This document shows positions 1 through 11,703 of a stretch of DNA of 64,000 nucleotides, piece by piece (the stretch's first letter is position 1; each line of letters begins with the position of its first letter). A program made the translations under genes and the position numbers. The stretch comes from Stictocephala bisonia. Lineage: Eukaryota; Arthropoda; Insecta; Hemiptera; Membracidae. The notes below the pieces were generated by a model. That model was not told the origin of the DNA and made no database searches. It saw nothing but the letters and a program-made list of their open reading frames with translations. The stretch covers positions 53,679 through 117,678 of the forward strand of contig JAQJVL010002160.1 of NCBI GenBank assembly GCA_035578905.1, written 5' to 3'.

Positions 1-2578
1 AGCCATTAGCAATCTGACACCCTGTTCGTTATACTACGTGATTCGCTCCGTAGTAGGACACAGCTGTACTGTATCAGGCATGCAACGTATCTAGACAACA
101 CACTATCGAAGCCATTAGCAATCTGACACCCTGTTTGTTGTATACTACATAATTCGTTCCGTATTAGGACACAGCTGTACTGTATCAGGCGTGCAACGTG
201 TCTAGACAACACACTATCGAAAGCATTAGCAATCTGAAACCCTGTTTGTTGTTTACTACGTAATTCGTTCCGTAGTAGGACACAGCTGTACTGTATCAGG
301 CGTGCAAAGTGTCTAGACAACACACTATCGAAGCCATTAGCAATCTGACACCCTGTTCGTGATATACTACGTAATTCGTTCCGTAGTAGGACACAGCTGA
401 ACTGTATTAGGCGTGCAAAGTGTCTAGACAACACACTATCGAAGCCATTAGCAATCTGACACCCTGTTCGTCGTAGGCTATATTACGTAATTCTTTCCGT
501 AGTAGGACACACCTGTACTGTATCAGGCATGCAACGTGTCTAGACAACACACTATCGAAGCCATTAGCAATCTGACACCCTGTTCGTTGTATACTACGTA
601 ATTCGTTCCGTAGTAGGACACAGCTAAACTGTATCAGGCGTGCAACGTGTCTAGACATTAGACTATCGAAGCCATTAGCAATCTGACACCCTGTTCGTTG
701 TATATTACGTAATTCGTTCCGTAGTAGGACACAGCTGAACTGTATCAGGCGTGCAACGTGTCTAGACAACACACTATCGAAGCCATTAGCAATCTGGCAC
801 CCTGTTTGTTGTATATTACGTAATTCGTTCCGTAGTAGGACACAGCTGTACTGTATCAGGCGTGCAACGTATCTAGACAAAACACTATCGAAGCCATTAA
901 CAATTTGACACCCTGTTCGTTGTATACTACGTTATTCATTCTGTAGTAGGACACAGCTGTTCTGTATCAGGCGTGCAACGTGTCTAGACAACACACTATC
1001 AAAGCCATTAGCAATCTGACACCCTGTTCGTTGTATACTACGTAATTCGTTCCGTAGTAGGACACAGCTGAACTGTATCAGGCGTGCAACGTGTCTAGAC
1101 ATCACACCTTTGAAGCCATTAGCAATCTGACACCCTGTTCGTTGTATATTACGTAATTCGTTCCGTAGTAGGACACAGCTGTACTGTATCAGGCATGCAA
1201 CGTATCTAGACAACACACTATCGAAGCCATTAGCAATCTGACACCCTATTCGTTGTATACTACGTAATTCGTTCCGTAGTAGGACACAGCTGAACTGTAT
1301 CAGGCGTGCAACGTGTCTAGACAACACACTATGGAAGCCATTAGCAATCTGACACCCTGTTCGTTGTATATTACGTAATTCGTTCCGTAGTAGGACACAG
1401 CTGTACTGTATTAGGCGTGCAACGTGTCTAGACAACACACTATCAAAGCCATTAGCAATCTGACACCCTGTTCGTTGTATATTACGTAATTCGTTCCGTA
1501 GTAGGACACAGCTGTACTGTATTAGGCGTGCAACGTGTCTAGACAACAAACTATCGAAGCCATTAGCAATCTGACACCCTGTTCGTTGTATATTACGTAA
1601 TTCGTTCCGAAGTAGGACACAGCTGTACTGTATTAGGCGTGCAACGTGTCTAGACAACACACTATCGAAGCCATTAGCAATCTGACATCCTGTTCGTTGT
1701 ATATTACGTAATTCGTTCCGAAGTAGGACACAGCTGTACTGTATTAGGCGTGCAACGTGTCTAGACAACACACTATCGAAGCCATTAGCAATCTGACATC
1801 CTGTTCTTTGTATATTACGTAATTCGTTCCATAGTAGGACACAGCTGTACTGTATCAGGCATGCAACGTGTCTAGACAACACACTATCGAAGCCATTAGC
1901 AATCTGACACCCTGTTCGTTGTATATTACGTAATTCGTTCCGTAGTAGGACACAGCTGTACTGTATTAGGCGTGCAACGTGTCTAGACAACACAATATCG
2001 AAGCCATTAGCAATCTGACACCCTGTTCGTTGTATATTACGTAATTCGTTCCGTAGTAGGACACAGCTGTTCTGTATTAGGCGTGCAACGTGTCTAGACA
2101 ACTCACTATCGAAGCCATTAGCAATCTGACACCCTGTTCGTTGTATACTACGTAATTCGTTCCGTAGTATGACACAGCTGTACTGTATCAGGCGTGCAAC
2201 GTGTCTAGACAACACACTATTGAAGCCATTAGCAATCTGACACCTTGTTCGTTGTAGGCTATATTACGTAATTCATTCCATAGTAGGACACAGCTGAACT
2301 GTATCAGGCGTGCAACGTGTCTAGACATCACACCTTTGAAGCCATTAGCAATCTGACACCCTGTTCGTTGTATATTACGTAATTCGTTCCGTAGTAGGAC
2401 ACAGCTATACTGTATCAGGCATGCAACGTATCTAGACAACACACTATCGAAGCCATTAGCAATCTGACACCCTATTCGTTGTATCACAGCTGTACTGTAT
2501 CAGGCGTGCAACGTGTCTAGACAACACACTATCGAAGCCATTAGCAATCTGGCACCCTGTTCGTTGTGTGTTGTGTAT
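1..2578. repeat. 111-bp tandem satellite array, about 23 copies
   Basis: Successive copies of the word agccattagcaatctgacac recur at close to 111-bp spacing from base 1 to about 2578. The array is cut by the left edge of the window. Units differ by scattered substitutions and small indels, such as an extra 6-7 bases near 470 and 2252 and a shortened unit near 2480. Because 111 is divisible by three, one minus-strand frame stays open for up to 427 codons (932-2215) with a 37-residue repeat. Differences between units are spread over all codon positions and some units shift frame, so this is read as satellite DNA and not as a gene. Confidence 0.95.
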
Positions 2579-3250
2579 ATTTTACTGATACCTTACGGGA
2601 CTTTATTATGATACTTTAGTAGAATATGACCTGTTTTTGGAGCACTAATTATATATTCATAGTCATTTGTTGGTTGAATAAAGCATTAGTTTTTATGTAT
2701 TTTTACTTTTAATGGAACATTTTATAATTAATCGTTTAGGTAAATGGAACTTTAAATATTAATATTTTCTTCTAAATGTAATATAAATTGTTTAGCCTAT
2801 AGTTAGTTACATTCTGAAATTCCTCTTTTAATAACCATAGAACTATATGATTTGAAGTACGACATATAATGTGTTTGGATAATAACGATGACCAACATCT
2901 ACAAAGTCGATACGGATGGTCCAGCCACTGAGTGAGGTAAACACATAGCTTACGTTGACTTGCTATTACTATAGGAAACCTTCAATGAAAAGGAAATCCC
3001 TAGAAAAAAGAATTACTTACAATGAAATATATTTCAACTACCCACTTTTTATATGTATTAAATCTTAGGAAATCGTCAGCACCAAAAATATAAGCTACCA
3101 TTGACTAGGGTTATGTGAATCTAATTGAGACACTGACAAAAGTTCTGATGAAGTAAAAAGTTATGTGATTGTAAATTACAACAAGGATAGATCAGTCGAA
3201 GACAAAGTAACTTAATGAACAGTTCCATGCCAAGCACTTGACTTGTATGG
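2579..3250. other. AT-rich spacer, nothing recognised
   Basis: This is low-complexity AT-rich sequence between two tandem arrays. No open frame of note, RNA gene or repeat was seen. Confidence 0.6.
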
Positions 3251-4121
3251 TTGTTACACTTGGCTGTTACACTTGACCGTTACACTTGGCTGTTACACTT
3301 TATCGTTACACTTGGCTGTTACACTTGACCGTTACACTTGGCTTTTACACTTGACCGTTACACTTGGCTGTTACACTTGACCGTTACACTTGGCTGTTAC
3401 ACTTGACCGTTACACTTGGCTGTTACACTTGACCGTTACACTTGGATGTTACACTTGGCTATTACACCTGACCATTACACTTGCCTGTAACAATTAGCTG
3501 TTACATTTGACTGTTACACTTAGCTGTTACATTTGACTGTTACACTTGACCGTTACACTTGGCTGTTACACTTGACCGTTACACTTGGCTGTTACACTTG
3601 ACCGTTACACTTGGCTGTTACACTTGACCGTTACACTTGGCTGCTACACTTGACCGTTACACTTGGCTGTTACAATTGACCGTTACACTTGGCTGTTACA
3701 CTTGACCGTTACACTTGGCTGTTACACTTGACCGTTACACTTGGCTGTTACACTTGCCTTTAACACTTAGCTGTTACACTTGAGCGTTACACTTGGCTGT
3801 TACACTTGACCGTTACACTTGGATGTTACACTTGGCTATTACACCTGACCATTACACTTGCCTGTAACAATTAGCTGTTACATTTGACTGTTACACTTAG
3901 CTGTTACATTTGACTGTTACACTTGACCGTTACACTTGGCTGTTACACTTGACCGTTACACTTGGCTGTTACACTTGACCGTTACACTTGGCTGTTACAC
4001 TTGACCGTTACACTTGGCTGTTACACTTGACCGTTACACTTGGCTGTTACACTTGCCTGTAACACTTAGCTGTTACATTTGACTGTTACACGCGGCTGTT
4101 TCACTAGGCTTTTACACTTGG
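3251..4121. repeat. 13/26-bp tandem array (GTTACACTTGRCY)
   Basis: Alternating 13-mers, gttacacttggct and gttacacttgacc, make a 26-bp dimer repeated across about 870 bp. A distinctive run of variants (ggatgtt, ggctattacacctgaccatt, gcctgtaacaattag, then tagctgttacatttgactg) occurs at about 3444 and again at about 3821. The offset is 377 bp, exactly 29 monomers, so a block of the array was duplicated as a unit. The last units (cgcggctgtttcactagg) are degenerate. Confidence 0.95.
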
Positions 4122-4940
4122 AAAAAAAATCATTGAACAAAAGTTCCAGTACATCATAATTGGACACATATTACCAATTAACTATAAATAAATCATCTTT
4201 GATTTAAAACTGACAATTAATTATTTTAAATACAGTAAATTGAAATCTATGACCATGTATAATAACATTTCAAATAATGTTAATTTATTCTCATAAAATA
4301 AATCCTAATAATTAAAGAATAATTACACAAACTGATATATGTATTTAACAATAACCAATAGTGTATTGTTTACTTGTAAAATATGAGTAACCAACGTACT
4401 CATAAATATGAGTTCCGTATTTCTAAATTTAATTAGGTTGAGTTGCCAATGTGAAAAGTTGTAGTTTAATGGAAAACCTATACACAATTAGAAAAATTTC
4501 GATCAGTACTTTTTCATAAGTTTGATAAATAAAACTAATTCACAGTACTAATAAGAATAAAAATGTTAATAGTTAAAACATTTTATACATTTTAGCCTAT
4601 ATTATTTCTGTAATTAAACTTTGATATTGAAAAGATATGAAATTTTCATAAAAACTTGCCGTAAAGTTGAGTCTCAGAACCTGTTTGGTCTAGTTTCTAG
4701 CTAGTTTCTAAAGATCTTATGTCAAGTATTTTCCAATAAGCTTGTTGACCTTTCCTTTGTCTATCTTTTCTTATTTTCCTATTTTATTTATCACACTGGT
4801 TATATTGGTTTTAAGAGGATTTGTATTGATATTTTTGGATTTTAATTGACAAATTATATTGAATATTAGATATATATGGACATTGTCGATTAATATATGT
4901 TTAATTTGCAAGTTAAACTGTCAAATTATCCAGTTTATTT
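4122..4940. other. AT-rich spacer, nothing recognised
   Basis: Very AT-rich non-coding sequence with short homopolymer runs. No supported feature. Confidence 0.6.
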
Positions 4941-5014
4941 ATCTGACACCCTGTTCGTTGTATACTACGTGATTCGTTCCGTAGTATGACACAGCATTAC
5001 TGTATCAGGCATGC
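4941..5014. repeat. Stray partial unit of the 111-bp satellite
   Basis: About 74 bases beginning atctgacaccctgttcgttg match the body of the 111-bp unit at 1-2578 in the same orientation, with several differences (gtatgacacagcattactg, gcaacatatgg). It lies about 2.4 kb beyond the end of the main array, with unrelated AT-rich DNA and the 13/26-bp array between them. It could be an isolated remnant of a once longer array or a separate insertion. Confidence 0.85.
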
Positions 5015-5690
5015 AACATATGGGATAAAACAATGACACACAGTCATCTTAGGTTTTATATAATATACGAGACAGGTGTTATTTATATATTTGGGGAGGG
5101 GGTTCATATTCACTAAAAATGTTATCATTAAAAAACTCAATTTGAAAATATAATTATTAAATTTTGAAGGAGATATTTAATGTTTGTTAATCATTGTATT
5201 ATATTTTACTTATATTTTACAAAACCTAATTATCATGGAAATGAACTATATATTAAAATAACTGTTGTTGCTATTATGGAATAGTATAATAGTGTTATTA
5301 TAACTTTGCTACTTGTCATTAACATTTATTTTCTAAATAAAACACTACAAATCGATTTAAGCGTACGTGGTGCTCTACCACTATTGATGCTCCTTTTCCA
5401 AGTTTATTTTATTACTTCCTTGCAGGACAATATATAGTGAAATACAATAAGCAACATTTAACTTTATAAATTCCAAATATACATATAATGGAAAAAAAAT
5501 GTTAGAAGGTTCGTCAAATTAAAATGTTTTCAAATTTATATTTGACTTATTTCTTTGATTTAGTAATGATGGTTTATTATTATTCCTAACTACTCAAAAA
5601 CCGATATAGCAATTTAAGACCTAAATTTACTGAACCATACATAAGAACAAACTATCTGGAATATACTATGCAATATTCTATCACAACTCG
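5015..5690. other. AT-rich spacer, nothing recognised
   Basis: AT-rich non-coding sequence between the stray satellite unit and the GC-rich island. No supported feature. Confidence 0.55.
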
Positions 5691-5699
5691 TTTACAGCA

Positions 5700-5850
5700 A
5701 TCTCTGTGCTCTGAGATGGCAGAAGAACTGAGGTTCGCGGTTCGATGCCATGGGTCCAGACAGAGGCCGGCGCTGAAGCGAAGTTGCACCAGGTGCTCGC
5801 CCGGCACCACGTATGTCCCGGCAGCCCTCGAACTGCCTCATATCAACGGG
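5700..5850 (-). pseudogene. GC-rich island, possible decayed chitin-binding (CBM14/peritrophin-A-like) exon
   Basis: This 150-bp patch is much richer in G+C than its surroundings. On the minus strand one frame reads QFEGCRD and, after an apparent frameshift, a second reads YVVPGEHLVQLRFSAGLCLD. The spacing resembles the C-x5-C-x9-C-x5-FD core of insect CBM14 chitin-binding domains. The positions where the second and third cysteines would stand are Pro and Phe. If the reading is right, a conserved cuticle or peritrophic-matrix exon has decayed here, with two lost disulphide cysteines and a frame break. No matching neighbouring exons were found. The match is from memory of the family pattern only, and an unrelated GC-rich transposon scrap is a fair alternative. 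The 64-codon plus-strand frame over the same bases (5668-5862) has no recognisable motif. Confidence 0.25.
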
Positions 5851-5862
5851 GTAACTACTTAG

Positions 5863-8800
5863 TTGGTTTTTAAATTCTTATGAAATGTATTTATTAACTC
5901 TTTGCAAACATTTAATAAATGTACTAGGCCTATTGATATTAAATTCATTTAGCAAACTTTATATTAAACTGTAAATAGTTTTAAAATACTAACAGATGTA
6001 CTTTTCCTGATATTCATTATTTACCTATGCCAGCGGTATTTCTAACATATATTCAAACTTTGTTGTGCCACAATGGTCAAAATCACTTTAAAATTTTATG
6101 GAACTCTCTGGAATTGAGTCCCCTCCCCCGACTGCTTTGGAAGAAGAAGTGCTAACCACTGGAATACTACAGGACCTAACTTATTATGCTAGTTTTTATA
6201 TCGCATGTACTTTTCTTAAAGTTAAAAATAAATAAAATAAGAAAGTGTGTGATGAATAAAATGTAGAATTATTTTATTTAAGTCAAAACTACTTTATTAC
6301 TTTAAAACAATTAAAATATTAGATTATTTTTGTGAATGGGATAGTCATTAGGTATGACAAATATCCCATAACTATACCTTACAAATGATAATAACCACAA
6401 TACTAAAGGAAAACTAAACATTTGTTTACTCTATAACAGAACCAATCCCAAAATGATTGAACGTATATAAAAGTACGTGAACTGATGTAAATGAATAAAT
6501 ACAGACAATCATTTTATGACTTTCCAGATATAGTTCTCGTTATATATCTATATACAATTTAAAATCCACAAACCATGAGAAGAATATTGCATGAAAATAA
6601 TGATAATTTCTTTTATTTCTAGGAGACTGCCATTCTTCCAATGATTGAAATGAAGAAATCTTCTCTTTGCTATGACCCAGATACCTAGTCTTCCCTTCCG
6701 GGCCCCTATGGAGGCCCGTCTATTATTCTTTAGTACTTGTGTTTTTGAAGAACTCTTCTAGGAATCGTACCGTAGATAATATGAGTTACTGCTCTATATC
6801 CATTTTACTCACCGGTCCAGGTTATGAACGTACCCCAAAATTGTGTTGTTAATGACAGCAATATTTTTAACTATACTAATTAATACGCACTCCAAAAAAA
6901 TTTTAATACCTGTTTAAAGTGAAAATGCAAACCTTTCATCATAATGAACTATAGACATAAGTATTTATAATGTAAAGGAACGTCAGGCCTAAAATTAATA
7001 ATACTGGTTTTATTTTATTCTGGATATTGTGGATTGCACTTACAAAATCCATAAAATACAACTGTTATAGGTTGTTTTATATGCCCTTGCGTAGTTAAAT
7101 ACGTTTTATAGACTTACTGTATTTAACTAAAACCTATATACGAGACGCTAACTATAATTTGTTAGAATAATACCCACTATATACAAGATGTTGGTGTTTG
7201 ATTTTTACAGTGATAACTCTTATCACTAACTAACTAATATTAGTTTCCTTTTCGTAAATTCTGGTATTGACCTGTTAGTTCTTGACAAATTCAGGAACAT
7301 TTCCGAAAAATACCCCTATCATATTTTTTTGACAAAGTTTAGTTACTTTTTAATAATGTTTTATCAAAATAATTCTTTAAGTTTGCTTAACGGATTTTCT
7401 AATATTATTAGAGTTGCTAACAACTGTAAAACTGTAAGTGGGATTTAGTATCAAGTGTATGCATACATTACCTATGATTAAATTAAAATAATCAGTTTAA
7501 ATCAATTTTAATCCAAAATGAATGCATTATTGTTGACACATATATAAAATAACATGAATGTTGGTTCCATTTATCGTGTTACTATTATTTTCATCATATT
7601 AATATGACCAATAACAATATTATTATTTATGGGTGTGGTATAGTATGATCCTATTGTGTTGTGGGTGGAAGGCCCGGACACTATATAAAATGATGGAAGT
7701 TCAATGTCGTGTGTAAGAAGTAACAAGTTTTTCAATATGCGGGTAAGTAGTTGATTGATATGGCCAGTAAAAAAATCATTCCCATGTTTATATAACCCTT
7801 TCATGAACATATTTTTAAGGATCCCTGTTCACCATTACCTGTATTTCTGTTAACATCACTTTTAAGATGTTTTCAAACTTATAAAGTTGTATATGTTGGA
7901 GAAGGCATATTAGTAAACATACAGTTTTAGATTATTCAATATTAACCTAAATCTCTTAACTTGTGTTACTCATAACCTAACAAAATAGTGAGCCCTGATT
8001 TAAAACCAAATGCATGAACGTTTCCCTGATAAAAAACATTCATATTACTTGATAAGTTACTGACAAGGACCACTATTTATATTATATATTAGTTTAGTAA
8101 GCGTGTCAATTACTAAACTTACTACATTGGACTTGCCTAATATATTTAAGTGTACAAATTAAAATTTATAATTAGCTATATATAATATCCTACCACCTAA
8201 TACTATTAATTAATAATATTTTGCAGCTGTGTTTTAAAACCGAATGAAAATATTATATTATTTTTATGCCAAATTTATGAATGTAAAACTTGATATGAAA
8301 TCGTAAACCAAGTAAATTTTACAAGAGCTGTATCACTTCACCCATCTTTGTATTGAATAACAAGTTTCAAACATATTGTAAAGTAATTCATAATTTAGAT
8401 GTAAAGTTTTGATAAAAATGTGATTACCTAGGAAATGTAAGTGCCTATAATCGTTAAAGTCAAGTAGCCGTTTTAAATGTAGCGATATATTATACACTGT
8501 ACACATGGTCAAGGTCTCCCTCGCAAATGCTGTAAATAATAATTTTAAAAATGTTTGAATGTAATCCTTTCATGCAAAGAGGTTAATATGTAAGTTATGT
8601 CCACAACATTGTCAGTACAGTAAGTTAATAGCAAGTTACTTATTGAAGTTTGACTGTGGCTTACAGTCAAATCTAAAATACTAAACTTTTTTCATTTTAT
8701 CGTTTTTACTTAAGCATTATTATTGTTAATAATTAATTTCCAAATTAAAATGAACACTATAAAGTATATTTACTAATTATAATATTACTTTACATAATTA

Positions 8801-9385
8801 TCATTAACTATCATAAACACTGATGTAATGAATAAAACATTATGAAACCATTACAATAATTGTGTTAAAGTAACAAGAACCTGTGGAAACCTATTTTACT
8901 TATAAGTATGATTTTATTGCTATTTCAACCTTATCCTTGTTTCATGAGCTAAAACTATATTTAAAATGCAATTATTTACAAATACTTTATTAAACCTTCT
9001 TAGTTTTTGGTAAAACATGTCTTGTATCATTATTATTTATTCCAATGAATTTCTAAGAAATTACAGTAATTTAAATTCGATATTTACAGGTAAGCCAACA
9101 TCGATAATGTGTTTATCTAAATAATTATGTTTGTTAAAAAATGTACATTTCATGTGCAGACTGTGGTAACTGTTAATAAAAAGCTTGTTTTATTACAAGT
9201 AGCTAATGCATTTTTTATCCATTTTCCATCCTTGTATAACAATATGATAGCATGGTTTAGTATGCATTATAAAATATTTGCTTTATCTATATAACAATTA
9301 TAACTGTCTGGTATTGCTGTAAACTTCAAATCAACAGACGAATATGTACAAGAGGAGGGAACAGTGTCAATGAAATGAAATCGTA
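5863..9385. other. Long AT-rich gene-free stretch
   Basis: About 3.5 kb of AT-rich DNA. It has short open frames only, such as 79 codons on the minus strand at 7571-7810 with no recognisable motif. A small palindrome gggcccctatggaggccc lies near 6700. No gene, RNA or tandem repeat can be supported. Confidence 0.55.
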
Positions 9386-11703
9386 GGTGGACGGAGTGGT
9401 TAGTGTTAATTGTCTTCTATGTACAGTGGACGGAGTGGTTAGTGTTAATTGTCTTCTATATACTGTGTACGGAGTGGTTAGTGTCAATTGTCTTCTATAT
9501 ACTGAGTACGGAGTGGTTAGTGTCAATTGTCTTCTATATACTGTATACGGAGTGGTTAGTGTTAATTGTCTTCTATGTACAGTGTACGGAGTGGTTAGTG
9601 TCAATTGTCTTCTATGTACAGTGGACGGAGTGGTTAGTGTCAATTGTCTTCTATGTACAGTGTACGGAGTGGTTAGTGTCAATTGTCTTCTATATACTGT
9701 GTACGGATTGGTTAGTGTTAATTGTCTTCTATGTACTGTGTACGAAGTGGTTAGTGTCAATTGTCTTCTATATACTGTGTACGGAGTGGTTAGTGTCAAT
9801 TGTCTTCGATGTACTGTGTACGGAGTGGTTAGTGTCAATTGTCTTCTATGTTCAGTAGGTGAAGTGGTTAATGTCAATTGTCTTCTATGTACAGTGTACG
9901 GAGTGATTAGTGTCAATTCGTCTTCTATGTACAGTGGACGGAGTAGTTAGTGTCAATTGTCTTCTATGTACAGTGGATGGAGTAGTTAGTGTCAATTGTC
10001 TTCTATGTACAGTGTACGGAGTGATTAGTGTCAATTCGTCTTCTATGTACAGTGGACGGAGTAGTTAGTGTCAATTGTCTGCTATGTTCAGTGGACGGAA
10101 TGATTAGTGTCAATTCGTCTTCTATGTACAGTGTACGGAGTGGTAAGTGTTAATTGTCTTCTATGTACAGTGTACGGAGTGGTTAGTGTCAATTGTCTTC
10201 TATGTACAGTGGACGGAGTGGTTAGTGTCATTTGTCTTCTATGTACAGTGTACGGAGTGGTTAGTGTCAATTGTCTTCTATATACTGTGTACGGAGTGGT
10301 TAGTGTCAATTGTCTTCGATGTACTGTGTACGGAGTGGTTAGTGTCAATTCGTCTTCTATGTACAGTGGACGGAGTAGTTAGTGTCAATTGTCTGCTATG
10401 TTAAGTGGACGGAATGATTAGTGTCAATTCGTCTTCTATGTACAGTGTACGGAGTGGTTAGTGTCAATTGTCTTCTATGTACAGTGTACGGAGTGGTTAG
10501 TGTCAATTGTCTTCTATGTACAGTGGACGGAGTGGTTAGTGTTAATTGTCTTCTATGTACTGTGTACGAAGTGGTTAGTGTCAATTGTCTTCTATATACT
10601 ATGTACGGAGTGGTTAGTGTCAATTGTCTTCGATGTACTGTGTACGGAGTGGTTAGTGTCAATTGTCTTCTATGTTCAGTAGGTGGAGTGGTTAGTGTCA
10701 ATTGTCTTCTATGTACAGTGTACGGAGTGGTTAGTGTCAATTGTCTTCTATGTACAGTGGACGGAGTAGTTAGTGTCAATTGTCTTCTATGTACAGTGGA
10801 TGGAGTAGTTAGTGTCAATTGTCTTCTATGTACAGTGTACGGAGTGATTAGTGTCAATTCGTCTTCTATGTACAGTGGACGGAGTAGTTAGTGTCAATTG
10901 TCTGCTATGTTCAGTGGACGGAATGATTAGTGTCAATTCGTCTTCTATGTACAGTGTACGGAGTGGTTAGTGTTAATTGTCTTCTATGTACAGTGTACGG
11001 AGTGGTTAGTGTCAATTGTCTTCTATGTACAGTGGACGGAGTGGTTAGTGTCATTTGTCTTCTATGTACAGTGTACGGAGTGGTTAGTGTCAATTGTCTT
11101 CTATATACTGTGTACGGAGTGGTTAGTGTCAATTGTCTTCGATGTACTGTGTACGGAGTGGTTAGTGTCAATTCGTCTTCTATGTACAGTGGACGGAGTA
11201 GTTAGTGTCAATTGTCTGCTATGTTCAGTGGACGGAATGATTAGTGTCAATTCGTCTTCTATGTACAGTGTACGGAGTGGTTAGTGTCAATTGTCTTCTA
11301 TGTACAGTGTACGGAGTGGTTAGTGTCAATTGTCTTCTATGTACAGTGGACGGAGTAGTTAGTGTCCATTGTCTGCTATGTTCAGTGGACGGAGTGGTTA
11401 GTGTCAATTGTCTTCTATGTACAGTGGACGGAGTAGTTAGTGTCCATTGTCTGCTATGTTCAGTGGACGGAGTGATTAGTGTCCATTGTCTGCTATGTTC
11501 AGTGGACGGAGTAGTTAGTGTCAATTGTCTGCTATGTTCAGTGGACGGAGTAGTTAGTGTCCATTGTCTGCTATGTTCAGTGGACGGAGTGGTTAGTGTC
11601 AATTGTCTTCTATGTACAGTGGACGGAGTAGTTAGTGTCCATTGTCTGCTATGTTCAGTGGACGGAGTGATTAGTGTCAATTCGTCTTCTATGTACAGTT
11701 GAC
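9386..11703. repeat. 39-bp tandem array, about 59 copies
   Basis: The unit gtacggagtggttagtgtcaattgtcttctatgtacagt (39 bp, shown here by its key parts GGAGTGGTTAGTGTCAATTG and TCTTCTATGTACAGT) repeats for 2.3 kb. A 40-bp variant with caattcgtcttc is interspersed and shifts frame. A long internal duplication is evident: the block near 10088-10382 recurs at 10911-11205 without a visible difference in translation, an offset of 823 bp. The last third (11340-11690) is dominated by a separate variant containing gtccattgtctgctatgttc. Open frames run through the array on both strands because 39 is a multiple of three. They are judged non-coding. Confidence 0.95.

Noticed and set aside
932..2215. 427-codon open frame on the minus strand made of 37-residue repeats
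   Set aside because: It follows from a 111-bp unit (multiple of three) lacking stops in one frame. Units carry frame-breaking indels and non-silent changes at all positions, and there is no known domain.
1..2578. CRISPR-like array
   Set aside because: The repeats are directly adjacent with no unique spacers, and the DNA is eukaryotic. The same holds for all other arrays in the window.
9387..11702. Open frames of 73-196 codons on both strands through the 39-bp array
   Set aside because: Frames are open on both strands and in several phases at once, which is a composition effect of the repeat; 40-bp units break them.
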